Shown piece by piece: positions 17,324 to 25,891 of a stretch of 64,000 bases of DNA (the stretch's first letter is position 1; each line of letters begins with the position of its first letter). Source of the stretch: Blastocatellia bacterium (lineage in GTDB: Bacteria; Acidobacteriota; Blastocatellia; UBA7656; JADIYM01). Both the position numbers and the translations under genes were made by a program. The stretch spans positions 1-64,000 of the forward strand of contig JAJTWZ010000012.1 in NCBI GenBank assembly GCA_021463145.1. The letters run 5' to 3'. The notes beneath the pieces were generated by a model. That model had not been told where the DNA came from. It saw nothing but the letters and a program-made list of their open reading frames with translations, and searched no databases.

Positions 17324-17825
17324 AACAGTGCCTGCTCAAACGAAGGCGGAAGAGCAATCGCCCGGCCGCGCGCGCTCGAACAGATCGAAGTTCCGGCAGA
17401 CGCTCGAGGATCTGCGTTCTCTTCAGTCGTGCGCGGAGATTGCTCAGGCTCCGTCCGCGCCGCTCTCGGGTGGCGCCGGACCTGTTCCCGTCGAGTTCGC
17501 CGATTCCTCGAAGGGCGCGGCGCAGGCGCGCGGCATCGATCGGGTGAAGGCGGCCGAAGCGTCTTCGGCTGTTCCGCCACTAGTTACCGGCGTTCGCACG
17601 ACATTCGTCACAGAGGACCGGCACTTGGTAGACGTCCAGGTTCGGGCGGCCGGCGAGCAGGTCATCGTGGCGATGGCCGCCGCGCCGCATCACGCCGAGC
17701 GGCTCGCCACGCACGCCGGAACGCTTGGCCGTAAACTCTCGGAACGCGGCGTCCGGGCCCGGTCGCTCAGGGTGACATCGGGCGAACATCGGCAGGGCGA
17801 CAGCAAGTCGAGGCCGTCGCGATGA
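17313..17825 (+). CDS. sctP: SctP/FliK-like length-control protein
   Basis: A 170-residue protein from GTG 17313 (AGGAGG upstream), overlapping sctO by 11 bp. The N-terminal 90 residues are low-complexity Ser/Ala/Gln-rich. The C-terminal part (LVDVQVRAAGEQVIVAMAAA followed by a helix, then SERGVRARSLRV) resembles the substrate-specificity domain of FliK/HpaP: a beta hairpin, a helix and a final strand. It is short for a ruler protein. Position between sctO and sctQ supports SctP. Confidence 0.6.
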   Translation: MRVETVPAQTKAEEQSPGRARSNRSKFRQTLEDLRSLQSCAEIAQAPSAPLSGGAGPVPVEFADSSKGAAQARGIDRVKAAEASSAVPPLVTGVRTTFVTEDRHLVDVQVRAAGEQVIVAMAAAPHHAERLATHAGTLGRKLSERGVRARSLRVTSGEHRQGDSKSRPSR

Positions 17826-19234
17826 GCGCCTCGAACACGTTGCTCGAAATCGAATCGCTGGACCAGCGACACGTGACCGTGGGCGGCGCGATCGTGCGGA
17901 CTCCGATGCCAACTGGGCTTGCCGCGAGAGTCGCGCGAGCCGCTCACGACGCAATCGCCCAACTCGCCCCGTCGAACACGCGTCCGTCGCTCGATCTCGA
18001 CTGGGACGGTGGCTCGTACAGGCTCACGGCGGACGAGACGGACTCGGGACGAGCGCTGGCGGACGCCCTGGGCGCCGATGTCATCGTTCACCGGGGCCGC
18101 GAGGGCGGACGTCTTGTCGTCGGAAGTGACGTGGTCGCCTTCTGCCAGGGGTGGCCCTTGGATCCGGGCGTCCCCTTTCGCATCGGTCACGGCGACGTCT
18201 TGCGGATCGACGGCCGTCACGTTGCCGTGCGAAACGACCCTCCGCAACTCCCGCTCGTTCGGACGGGTGGCATCGCCCTCGCTCCGATGCCGAAGGACGT
18301 GGCCTTCACAGCGCGATTCGCCATTGAACCTTCAGGCGAGCCGCTCGAGCTTCGGTGCGACCCGTTGCTCACGCGGGCTCTCGTGTGTCTGGTTCTGCGC
18401 CACGATGCGGAGCGGCCGTTCGATCCGACGGCGCTAACGAACGTCGAGCAGGCAACTCTTGACTGGCTGACAACCCGGATCGCCGAGCGGATCGGCACCG
18501 ATGTGTTCGCCAACAGGGTTGCGTTCCGACTCGCTGCCAGCGATGTTCAAACGGAAACCTGGGTCTCGGCAGTGATCGGCGTGGGGCCGGTGGCCGGCAC
18601 CGCCTGGATCGGCACCAGCGCCGCCGGAAGCGCCGCCATCGCAAGCGCACTGGCACACACGTCGGCACGTCAGGTGGCTTCGAGCCCGGCTCTTCGCGGT
18701 GTCTTCGTGACGATGGCGGCACGAATCGCGCTCGGCCGTCTGGATGCCGCAACCGTCGCCGCGGTGGAGCCGGGCGACGTGTTCGCGTCATCGGACGTGC
18801 CGTGGATCGGTGACGCAGGCTGGTCGAGCCACGGATCGCTCGTGCTGACGAGCGCCGACTCGATGGCAACGCACGTGTCATTGGAACGCGACGACCGTGG
18901 TCAACTCCGGGCTACTTTGCTCGGGCGCACCATTGAAGGAGGAAACGACGATATGCGGATCGCGGAACCACGTGAAGCTCTTGAAGACGACGCTCGGCCA
19001 TTCGCCGACGCGCTCGATGCCATCGGGGTCGACGTCGCCATCGAGGTTGCCAGGCGCCGGATCAGGCTCTCCGAAGCGCTTGCCCTTTCGACCGGCGACG
19101 TATTCGAGCTCGGATCGCCTGTCACCGCCAGGGTGTCGCTCATGATTGACGGCGCGCCATTCGCCACGGGCGAACTGGTGAACGTGGACGGCGCACTAGG
19201 CGTTCGCGTCGTCGGAACCGGAGGACGGCGATGA
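17822..19234 (+). CDS. sctQ: T3SS cytoplasmic ring/sorting platform protein SctQ
   Basis: A 470-residue SctQ. The N-terminal two thirds are divergent. The C-terminal 80 residues are a SpoA (FliN-like) domain, with RIRLSEALALSTGDVFELG, VSLMIDGAPFATGELVNVDG and LGVRVV in the expected order. A strong internal ribosome site precedes an in-frame ATG at 18953, so a separate 93-residue C-terminal SctQ is likely, as described for YscQ, SpaO and related proteins. The start overlaps sctP and the stop overlaps the FliO-SctR gene. Confidence 0.85.
   Translation: MSASNTLLEIESLDQRHVTVGGAIVRTPMPTGLAARVARAAHDAIAQLAPSNTRPSLDLDWDGGSYRLTADETDSGRALADALGADVIVHRGREGGRLVVGSDVVAFCQGWPLDPGVPFRIGHGDVLRIDGRHVAVRNDPPQLPLVRTGGIALAPMPKDVAFTARFAIEPSGEPLELRCDPLLTRALVCLVLRHDAERPFDPTALTNVEQATLDWLTTRIAERIGTDVFANRVAFRLAASDVQTETWVSAVIGVGPVAGTAWIGTSAAGSAAIASALAHTSARQVASSPALRGVFVTMAARIALGRLDAATVAAVEPGDVFASSDVPWIGDAGWSSHGSLVLTSADSMATHVSLERDDRGQLRATLLGRTIEGGNDDMRIAEPREALEDDARPFADALDAIGVDVAIEVARRRIRLSEALALSTGDVFELGSPVTARVSLMIDGAPFATGELVNVDGALGVRVVGTGGRR
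18936..18955 (+). promoter_or_regulatory. Internal ribosome site and start for short SctQ-C
   Basis: GAAGGAGG is followed after 10 bases by ATG 18953, in frame with sctQ codon 378. The product would run to 19234: 93 residues made up of the SpoA domain. The Shine-Dalgarno is the strongest within the gene and falls in the linker between the two parts of the protein, the expected place for the known SctQ-C internal start. Confidence 0.7.
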
Positions 19235-20451
19235 TCGCGAAACTCGCTCTGCCGCCAATCGGAATTGCAGCCATAGGCCTCGTCGCCGTGCTTTCACTAG
19301 TATCGGGGGGAGGCTCTGCCATTGCGCTCTCGACATTGGCGGTACTGTCTGCCGGAGCGATCGCCGTCTCACGAAACCGGCGACGTGCCCAGGCCTCCGG
19401 CGTTCGTGCTTCGATCGAGCGACTGGGCGGGTGCGGGCTCGGACCGGGCGTGGCGGTGCACGCGGTTCGAGTCGCCGACCGGGTGCTCATCGTCGGAGTC
19501 AGCGGCTCGTCGGTGACCCTTCTCGACCGAACCACCGTGGACGAGCTTGCTCCGGCCGAAATCGCAGAGATCGAAGAGGACGCGCGTGCGGCTCCGAACA
19601 CGACCCGAGCCATGCTGCGGTGGATTGGGCGCGGAGGACTCGCGATCCTGCTTCTGTCCGGTGCTGTGCTGGCCGCACCCGAGGCTTACGCGCAGTCGGA
19701 ATCGCCTCGACAGTCCGCCGACCTCGCACCGGCCGGGCGTTCTGACAGGCAGTCGAAGGATCCGCCGGCGCTGCCGGCCATCGACGTGCCTCCGGCCTCG
19801 CCGGTCGAAATGCCCGTTCCAGGTTCGACGCCGCTGGGGCCGATGCTCTGGTTAGCGGGACTCGCCGTGCTTCCCTTCGCGCTGATGGGTGTCACGTCGT
19901 TCGTGAAAATCTCGATCGTGCTGTCGCTATTGAGAAGCGCGCTTGGTACGCCGCAGGTTCCTTCTGACCCGCTGCTTGCGGGAATCGCTCTGTCACTGAC
20001 CACATTCGTGATGGCTCCCGTCGCAAGCGAGGCCTGGTCGCGCGTCGCGGCCGCCAATGCCGACCTGTCGACAACTGGCGGAGTCGTGACGGCTCTGACG
20101 GCGGCTGCGCCTCCAATCCGGCAGTTCCTCGAGCGCAATGCGCGGCCTGACGAAGTCGGCATGTTCGTCAGTCTGTCGACACGTGACGGTCACGAAGCGG
20201 CCGATCCCGGCTCGTTCGGGATTCTCGTGCCGGCATTCGTCACCAGCGAACTTCGTGAAGCATTCGTCGCCGGATTCTTTCTCTTCATACCGTTTCTGGT
20301 CGTGGACCTCGTGGTTTCCAACATCCTCATGTCGATGGGAATGGTCATGGTCTCGCCTACGACGGTCTCGTTGCCCTTCAAGGTCCTGTTGTTCGTGCTC
20401 GTCGACGGGTGGCCGCTGCTCGCGAAGGCGCTCGCGCTCAGCTACCACTGA
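19231..20451 (+). CDS. sctR: FliO-like domain fused to export gate protein SctR
   Basis: A 406-residue fusion. Residues 1-50 contain two hydrophobic helices. Residues 60-112 are a FliO-like cytosolic beta domain (DRVLIVGVSGSSVTLLDR). Residues 128-154 (from Met128) form a second signal-peptide-like segment ending AAPEAYAQ. Residues 200-406 are SctR/FliP, with VTSFVKISIVLSLLRSALGT, the segment VPAFVTSELREAFVAGFFLF and MSMGMVMVSPTTVSLPFK. FliO is a flagellar assembly factor for FliP and is normally a separate gene or absent from injectisomes. The retained FliP signal peptide suggests that signal peptidase could split the fusion. The ATG overlaps the sctQ stop. Confidence 0.88.
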   Translation: MIAKLALPPIGIAAIGLVAVLSLVSGGGSAIALSTLAVLSAGAIAVSRNRRRAQASGVRASIERLGGCGLGPGVAVHAVRVADRVLIVGVSGSSVTLLDRTTVDELAPAEIAEIEEDARAAPNTTRAMLRWIGRGGLAILLLSGAVLAAPEAYAQSESPRQSADLAPAGRSDRQSKDPPALPAIDVPPASPVEMPVPGSTPLGPMLWLAGLAVLPFALMGVTSFVKISIVLSLLRSALGTPQVPSDPLLAGIALSLTTFVMAPVASEAWSRVAAANADLSTTGGVVTALTAAAPPIRQFLERNARPDEVGMFVSLSTRDGHEAADPGSFGILVPAFVTSELREAFVAGFFLFIPFLVVDLVVSNILMSMGMVMVSPTTVSLPFKVLLFVLVDGWPLLAKALALSYH

Positions 20452-20463
20452 AGGAGGAACCCG

Positions 20464-20727
20464 ATGGACTCGATCGTCGTCACCACCTGCCAGCAGGCAT
20501 TGCTGGCCGTTCTGATCCTGTCGGCGCCGGCGGCACTTACCGCCGTCCTGGTCGGACTCGTAGTCAGCGTCCTGCAGACCGCAACGCAGATCCAGGAGCA
20601 GACGCTCTCTTACGTGCCGAAACTGGTGGCCGTCAGCGCCGCGCTCGCAGTCGCGGGACCGTGGATGCTTGCGGAGCTCGTTCGATTGGCCACATCGATG
20701 TTCGAACGGGTCGCGGAGGCGATGTGA
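20464..20727 (+). CDS. sctS: Export gate protein SctS (FliQ family)
   Basis: An 87-residue protein with two hydrophobic helices (about 12-37 and 51-75) and the conserved loop QTATQIQEQTLSYVPK between them, the hallmark of FliQ/SctS. It lies 12 bp after sctR with AAGGAGG just before the ATG. It forms the export gate with SctR and SctT. Confidence 0.95.
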   Translation: MDSIVVTTCQQALLAVLILSAPAALTAVLVGLVVSVLQTATQIQEQTLSYVPKLVAVSAALAVAGPWMLAELVRLATSMFERVAEAM

Positions 20728-21479
20728 ACCTCGCACTCGAGTCGTGGCTGCTCGTTTTCACCCGCATTGCGCCGATCGTCGCGCTTCATCCGGTCTTCGG
20801 CGGCCGCGCGACGCCTTCAATCGTGAAGGCGTCGGTCGCGTGCGTACTGGCAACGGTCTTCTGGTCCGATCGGGCCGTTGCGAGCCCCCAGGGCCCTCTG
20901 CTCGTGAACGCAGTGACGCAGGCAGCGATCGGACTCGCGGTCGCAGCAGTTGGCATCGCCGTTTTCGGCGCGATAGAGGCGGCCGGGCGATTCGTCGACG
21001 ACGCCCGAGGTGCGAACGCGGCCCGTCTTTTCGCGCCACACCTGGAAGCGTCGACGAGTCCGCTCGGCGCACTCGACGCTGCCGCTTCGCTTGCACTGTT
21101 CTGGTCTGCTGGCCTTCATTCCGTGCTCATCGAGTCGATCAGCTCGAGCTTCGATACTCTGCCGGTTGGTGCAAGGCCGGCCGGCCCAATCGCGGACCGC
21201 GCCGCCTTTCTGACCTTCACGGTCGACGCCATCGGCGCGCTCTGCAGAGCGGGACTCGCGATGGCAGGACCGGCGGCCGCGGCAACGGTCACCGTCGACG
21301 CATTCTTCGGCCTGGTCAACCGCTCGAGCCCACAGGCGCCTGTCTTCTCGCTGAGCCTTCCGGTGAAGCTCGTGGCCGCTCTGGCAGTAACGGCATTGGC
21401 GGTTCCGGGACGCGCCGGGCAGTGGGCCGAGGCGTTCAGGCTTCACGACGGATGGATCCGATCGATACTTGGAGGATGA
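20724..21479 (+). CDS. sctT: Export gate protein SctT (FliR family)
   Basis: A 251-residue integral membrane protein starting at GTG 20724 and overlapping sctS by four bases. It has about six hydrophobic segments and FliR/SctT features: the early RIAPIVALHPVFGG, the region IEAAGRFVDDARG, and the late FFGLVNRSSPQAPVFSLSLP. It is completed by SctR and SctS to form the export gate. Confidence 0.93.
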   Translation: MNLALESWLLVFTRIAPIVALHPVFGGRATPSIVKASVACVLATVFWSDRAVASPQGPLLVNAVTQAAIGLAVAAVGIAVFGAIEAAGRFVDDARGANAARLFAPHLEASTSPLGALDAAASLALFWSAGLHSVLIESISSSFDTLPVGARPAGPIADRAAFLTFTVDAIGALCRAGLAMAGPAAAATVTVDAFFGLVNRSSPQAPVFSLSLPVKLVAALAVTALAVPGRAGQWAEAFRLHDGWIRSILGG

Positions 21480-21480
21480 A

Positions 21481-22293
21481 ATGCTCTTTGCAATAGCGGT
21501 CGATCCGAGGGGCTCGTCCTCGGCCTTGATGCTGTGGCGCGATGGCGAGATGGGCGAACTGGTTCGAGCCGGCGAACACGCCACCTGCGACATGCGCCTT
21601 CCAGGCGCAGGTATCGCGTCCTGCGACGTCTGGCGAGGCGAGAGCAACTGGCAGGTCCGCCGCCCCGACGGTTCGGTGCGCGACGTAGAGGACGGCGACA
21701 ACTTCGTGGTCGGCCGTTGGTGGCTGCTACTGCTTGTCGACGAAGCGCCGATGGCATCGGGCCCCCCTACTGGATCGCATCGACGGTTCGGCGTGCCTGA
21801 TTGCCCCGCTGCCCAGGGATTCGAATCCGAAGACCGGCGGCTGGCGGACATCGACGACGACCTCCCACGACTCCTTGGCGGCGGCGACGGGTGCGCCATC
21901 AGAATCGCCCTGACGCGAGAGCGATTCTGCGCCGTCGTTCGGCGGGCAGGGCGTGCGACGAGAATCTATCCGGTGCCTGGCACGCGCCTCGCCGTCGACG
22001 GCAAGCAGATCGCCGGCCCGATGCAGCTGGGCGACGGCAATGTCCTCGCCGTACCCGACTCGCCGCCAATTCGTTTTGTCGACGCGGATCAGGAGCTCGA
22101 CAGATTGCTCGACTCGCTCAGAGACGAGCACCCGGACAGGCCTGAGCCTGACTCCGCCACGCCGCCCGGAAACGCGGCGCCAGAGACAACGGCCCGGCGC
22201 GATCCGTTCCTGACGCCGGTCGAGGCGGCGCTGGCGTGCGGCACGCTAGCCGCGATCGTCGCTCAATCCGTCGTGACGATCGCGCGATGGTGA
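21481..22293 (+). CDS. SctD-like protein with two FHA-like domains and a C-terminal membrane anchor
   Basis: A 270-residue protein from ATG 21481 (GGAGG five bases upstream), directly after sctT. Two FHA-like beta-sandwiches can be seen: residues 1-88, and about 140-205 with LLGGGDGCAIRI, RERFCAVVRR, a GT segment and LGDGNVLAV. An acidic/Pro-rich linker leads to one transmembrane helix at about 246-268, and the protein ends there. SctD proteins have a cytoplasmic FHA domain, one membrane helix and then a periplasmic ring domain. Here the periplasmic part is missing. It is the best SctD candidate of the operon, but a different FHA membrane protein is possible. Confidence 0.6.
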   Translation: MLFAIAVDPRGSSSALMLWRDGEMGELVRAGEHATCDMRLPGAGIASCDVWRGESNWQVRRPDGSVRDVEDGDNFVVGRWWLLLLVDEAPMASGPPTGSHRRFGVPDCPAAQGFESEDRRLADIDDDLPRLLGGGDGCAIRIALTRERFCAVVRRAGRATRIYPVPGTRLAVDGKQIAGPMQLGDGNVLAVPDSPPIRFVDADQELDRLLDSLRDEHPDRPEPDSATPPGNAAPETTARRDPFLTPVEAALACGTLAAIVAQSVVTIARW

Positions 22294-22306
22294 AGCCGGC
22301 AGACGG

Positions 22307-22876
22307 CTAACGAACACGCTTCACGAACTCGCCGGTGGTCGTATCGACGAGGATGCGCTCGCCCGAGTCGAGGTAGAGCGGCACCCTGACGGTTGCTCCC
22401 GTCGCGACCTTCGCTTCCTTCATGACCTTTCCCGCCGCCGTATCGCCCCTCGCCGCGCTCTCGACCTCGACGACTTCGACTTCCACGAACTGTGGGAGCT
22501 CGATGCTGACGACCGCGCCGTTGTATATCGTGGACTTCACGATCGTGTTCTCGGCCAGAAATCCGACGGCGTCGCCGAGGGCTTCCGCGGAGAATGCGAA
22601 CTGTTCGTAGGACTCCTGATCCAGGAAGTTGTACTCTCCCCCTCCTTCGTAGAGGTACTGTGCATCTCGCTGCTCTACATCGGGCTCGTCGAACTTGTCT
22701 CCGGCCTTGAAAGTCTTCTCGAGCACCTGCGAAGTGAGTATGTGACGGATCTTGGTTCGGTAAAGCGTAGCCGCGCCACGAGCCGATGGCGATTGCACGG
22801 AATATTCGAGAACCGTGAACGGCTGACCGTCGACGAGAATCTGGGCGCCGCGTTTGAAATCGGATGTGCTGATCAT
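22307..22876 (-). CDS. efpL: Elongation factor P family protein, EfpL (YeiP)-type
   Basis: A 189-residue, three-domain EF-P family protein that relieves ribosome stalling at proline-rich sequences. The loop at the tip of domain I reads SPSARGAATLY, as in E. coli YeiP/EfpL (SPTARGAATLY), where an Arg stands in place of the modifiable Lys/Arg34 of canonical EF-P; no modification enzyme is seen nearby. Domains II/III include GGEYNFLDQESYEQ and the C-terminal DSGERILVDTTTGEFVKR. It is convergent with the T3SS operon, 13 bp away. Whether the genome also has a canonical EF-P cannot be told from here. Confidence 0.92.
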   Translation of the reverse strand: MISTSDFKRGAQILVDGQPFTVLEYSVQSPSARGAATLYRTKIRHILTSQVLEKTFKAGDKFDEPDVEQRDAQYLYEGGGEYNFLDQESYEQFAFSAEALGDAVGFLAENTIVKSTIYNGAVVSIELPQFVEVEVVEVESAARGDTAAGKVMKEAKVATGATVRVPLYLDSGERILVDTTTGEFVKRVR

Positions 22877-22921
22877 GCGTGTGGGTATGGGCGCGCGAAT
22901 TCGCGGCGCGAGATTGGGCCG

Positions 22922-23263
22922 TCAGTATCGGGGAACGCTGCGGTCGACGTCGGTCGACCAGGCGTCGATGCCGCCGGACAGGTTGTGAACGTCGAGGCAG
23001 CCTTCGCGGACGAGCCATCCGCAAGCCGAGGCGCTTCTGACGCCGTGGTGACAGACAACGACTACGGGCCGGTCGCGGGCGACTTCACCAAGCCGTCCCG
23101 GGAGGGTCCGAAGTGGAATGTGACAGGCCCCGGGAATCGCCGCGATCTGAAGCTCGAACGGCTCGCGCACGTCGATGACCTGCAACCGATCGCCGCGCGA
23201 AAGCCGTTCCGACAGTTCGCGCGGCGTGATCGATCCAAATCCGTTGCCCGTACCGGCAATCAC
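22922..23263 (-). CDS. Single-domain rhodanese-like sulfurtransferase
   Basis: A 113-residue rhodanese domain with VIDVREPFE, IPGACHIPL and the active-site loop CHHGVRSA (catalytic Cys about residue 71). The start ATG 23263 overlaps the stop of the upstream gene (ATGA), so the two are co-translated. Likely substrates are thiosulfate or protein persulfides. There is no signal peptide, so it should be cytoplasmic. Confidence 0.9.
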   Translation of the reverse strand: MIAGTGNGFGSITPRELSERLSRGDRLQVIDVREPFELQIAAIPGACHIPLRTLPGRLGEVARDRPVVVVCHHGVRSASACGWLVREGCLDVHNLSGGIDAWSTDVDRSVPRY

Positions 23264-24282
23264 GGCTTGGGCTTCGCTGCCTTGATGGCCTCCGCAAGGC
23301 CGTCGAGCTTGCCGTAGCGCTGCTTCCAGTGCTCTTCGAGCATTGAGTTCGACTGCGTCATCACGCCGGCGAGCTCGGGCTTGCCCTCGCTGAGCGCGAC
23401 GGCTTTCACGAGCGCCTCGAGTACCTTGTCGAGCTCGGTCTCGGCGGCGGTGAGCAGCTTCTTCGCCTCATCGGTCTTCTTGTCGATCTTTGCGTTGTAG
23501 GCCTTGGCGGCCGCCTCGTACCCCGAATAGCGCGCGTTCGCCAGAAGCAGGAAGTTGAACGGGTCCGCAGGAGTCGCCAGCGTTGCCTTGGTGATGTAGG
23601 TGTTGGCGCTGGCCGAGTCGCCGGTCACCAGTGCGATCAGTCCGAATGACTGATACGCGGGCCCAAGGCTTTCATTCTTGAAAGTGGTCCACTCGGCGTC
23701 CGTTTCGAAGTCCACCGGCCGCGTTGGCGACTCGAGAGCCGCGATGGCCTTTGCGCCGTGCTCACGCCCGGAGGCAAGGTGGGAGTTGTCACTCTTCTTC
23801 AGTGCATCGACAGCCACGCGAAGCATGAGGTAGTGCGTACGGGTGTCGTCGGGATGTTTTCCGAGATAGGCATCGCACACTTTCATGAGTGTGCCGAGAT
23901 CGCCCTTCGCGAGATAGTAGTCCGCCATCCGCCGATCCAGCTGGAGACCCAGTTCGTGTCCGGGAAACGTGGTCTTGAACTTCTCGACCATTGCCAGTCG
24001 AGACGCGTCCATCGGCGCCTTGTCGATTGTCGCGGCGATGTCGTACGGAATCTGCACGAGGGCCGCGCTTTTCGGATACTTGGCCGTGAACGCCGCCGCC
24101 GCAGTGAAGGCCTCATCGGGCGTCCTGGCGGCCTGGACTGGCCCGTAAGCCTTAAGTTCGTCGGGCGGAAGGTTGATCGACCCCTGGGCGGCCCCGCTCT
24201 GAATGGTCAGGGCGTTCGTCACCGGCGCGGAAGCGAGAACGAAGGCCGTCAATGCGGCGATGAGGAAAGTTCGGTTCACCAT
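23260..24282 (-). CDS. Secreted/periplasmic TPR-like protein of unknown function
   Basis: A 340-residue protein with a Sec signal peptide (MVNRTFLIAALTAFVLASAP...NALT). The rest is helical, Ala/Lys-rich, with degenerate TPR-like segments such as YYLAKGDLGTLMKVCDAYLG and FGLIALVTGDSASANTYITK, and a Lys-rich coiled end. The gene overlaps the rhodanese gene. GGAG lies near the ATG. Similar signal-peptide TPR proteins are common in Acidobacteria and Myxococcota; the role is unknown. Confidence 0.75.
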   Translation of the reverse strand: MVNRTFLIAALTAFVLASAPVTNALTIQSGAAQGSINLPPDELKAYGPVQAARTPDEAFTAAAAFTAKYPKSAALVQIPYDIAATIDKAPMDASRLAMVEKFKTTFPGHELGLQLDRRMADYYLAKGDLGTLMKVCDAYLGKHPDDTRTHYLMLRVAVDALKKSDNSHLASGREHGAKAIAALESPTRPVDFETDAEWTTFKNESLGPAYQSFGLIALVTGDSASANTYITKATLATPADPFNFLLLANARYSGYEAAAKAYNAKIDKKTDEAKKLLTAAETELDKVLEALVKAVALSEGKPELAGVMTQSNSMLEEHWKQRYGKLDGLAEAIKAAKPKP

Positions 24283-24330
24283 GAATCTCCTTGAAACTGG
24301 GGGAATCGATCCGGGATTCGGATTCGACGG

Positions 24331-24645
24331 CTAACCACTGTCGCCATCGTCGCCATCCCGTTCCTGCCGGCGCGCTTCGCGCGCGTTTTCGAGCTCGATA
24401 TGGGCCGTCACGGCCCTGGCGAACTCGTGCATGTCATCGTGGACCCGCTCGAGCTTTCGCTTCGCCTCCAGGTAGGCGAGCCACGACGGATCCTGCTGCA
24501 GCGGGCGTGCGGCTTCTTCGCCAAGCATCTGGGCCATCCGGGCGATGAGGTCGCTCGACGCCGTGAGCGTCTCGACGAGCGTCGTGATGATTCTATAGGC
24601 CGTCGTCAGATCGACGCGTGATGGAGTAGGGATGTCGTCACTCAT
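24331..24645 (-). CDS. Conserved-looking helical protein, unknown function
   Basis: A 104-residue, mainly alpha-helical protein with Thr-rich helices (AYRIITTLVETLTASSDLIA) and a charged coiled C-terminus. The ATG overlaps the stop of the ygfZ gene (ATGA), which supports expression. No family was recognised. Confidence 0.65.
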   Translation of the reverse strand: MSDDIPTPSRVDLTTAYRIITTLVETLTASSDLIARMAQMLGEEAARPLQQDPSWLAYLEAKRKLERVHDDMHEFARAVTAHIELENAREARRQERDGDDGDSG

Positions 24646-25730
24646 GCGGATTGCCCGTTACACGTGCCCGGTCGCCGTTCGGCCACAGTGGCAGCGATCG
24701 TTTCGCCGTCACAGGGGATCAGGACGGCCGTACCAGGGGTGTAGTAGCGACGCTTCACGATCGCGAAGACCGTCGGGCCGCCCTTCGTCGCGCCGCTGAC
24801 ACTGGTGACACGGCCCGCGGACTTCTCCGGATCGCTGGCGGCAACGATCTCGTCGCCAACCTCGGGCAATCGGTCGCCATCGAGGACTAGGCGGCGAAGA
24901 AGCTTGCTCGGCTGTCCCTGGAAGTGCAGTCGCGCAACTATTTCCTGGCCGAGATAGCACCCCTTGTGGAAGCTGACGATCTCGGGAGAGTCCATTTCCT
25001 GCAACACCGTGTCGTTGTCGAAGTCGCGCGAGAACCGGGCGATGCCGGCCTCGAGTCGCGCGATCTCGAGCGCATCCGTCCCGATAGGGCGGGCACCCGC
25101 GTCAACGAGCGATGTCCAGAGCCTGGAGACCTGCTCCGCGCGGCCGTGGATGTCGAAGGAAGGCGCCTGGCATCTCGGCAAAGCGAGAATCGAGACACTT
25201 TCGCCGCCGGTTCGGACTCTCGAAGCGTGGAGACTTGCTGGCGGTTCGGCGCCGAGCACGGACTCGATCAGGCGTGGAGCATCCGGGCCGGCAATGGCGA
25301 GCATTCCGAAACCTTCCGAAAGGCGGGTCAGGTCGAATCCTCCGGCCAGCCTGAACCGGCCGAGGTTCTTCTCCACCCAACCCGCGGCCTCGGGCGATGT
25401 GTGGAGGATGAGGCCGTCATCGACCCGAAATATGTGCACGTCGGCTTCGATCCGTCCGTGAACGTTCAGGAACGCCGCGTAACATCCTTTTCCGGTCTCG
25501 AGTGCCGCCACATCGTTCGTGACAAGTCCCTGCAGATACTTGACCGCATTTGCACCAGACAGTCGAAACGCGCCCCAGTGCGAAACATCCGCGACTCCGG
25601 CGCCCGTGCGCGTAGCCTCGGCTTCCGCACCCACATCACCGTAGGAAGTAGAAACCGCCCAGCCGTCAGACCCATCGGATCGTGAGGCCGCGGTTTCCAT
25701 TGTCACGGAGATTGGGGACGTCCAGGTCAT
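24642..25730 (-). CDS. ygfZ: Folate-binding iron-sulfur assembly protein YgfZ
   Basis: A GcvT-like, tetrahydrofolate-binding protein needed for assembly or repair of certain Fe-S enzymes. The diagnostic motif KGCYLGQE lies at about residue 255. Other typical parts are LQGLVTNDV near the N-terminus and a C-terminal barrel. ATG 25730 gives 362 residues; an in-frame ATG at 25700 would remove 10 residues and neither has an ideal ribosome site. Confidence 0.93.
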   Translation of the reverse strand: MTWTSPISVTMETAASRSDGSDGWAVSTSYGDVGAEAEATRTGAGVADVSHWGAFRLSGANAVKYLQGLVTNDVAALETGKGCYAAFLNVHGRIEADVHIFRVDDGLILHTSPEAAGWVEKNLGRFRLAGGFDLTRLSEGFGMLAIAGPDAPRLIESVLGAEPPASLHASRVRTGGESVSILALPRCQAPSFDIHGRAEQVSRLWTSLVDAGARPIGTDALEIARLEAGIARFSRDFDNDTVLQEMDSPEIVSFHKGCYLGQEIVARLHFQGQPSKLLRRLVLDGDRLPEVGDEIVAASDPEKSAGRVTSVSGATKGGPTVFAIVKRRYYTPGTAVLIPCDGETIAATVAERRPGTCNGQSA

Positions 25731-25891
25731 CGGTTCGGATCAGCCTCGGTTTCGAAGCTGGTGATGATACCGCACGCAACGAGCGCCGCTCAATCACGGC
25801 CGGCAATACCGGACACGATTGAGCGGCGCGAAATGAAAGCTCCTCCCTGTCGTCGCGAGCCAGCACACGCGACGGCTCGGGGGCCGGTGAA

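Noticed and set aside
22263-23024. 253-residue frame on the EF-P strand
   Set aside because: Shadow of efpL and the rhodanese gene in another frame; mostly Arg/His/Gly.
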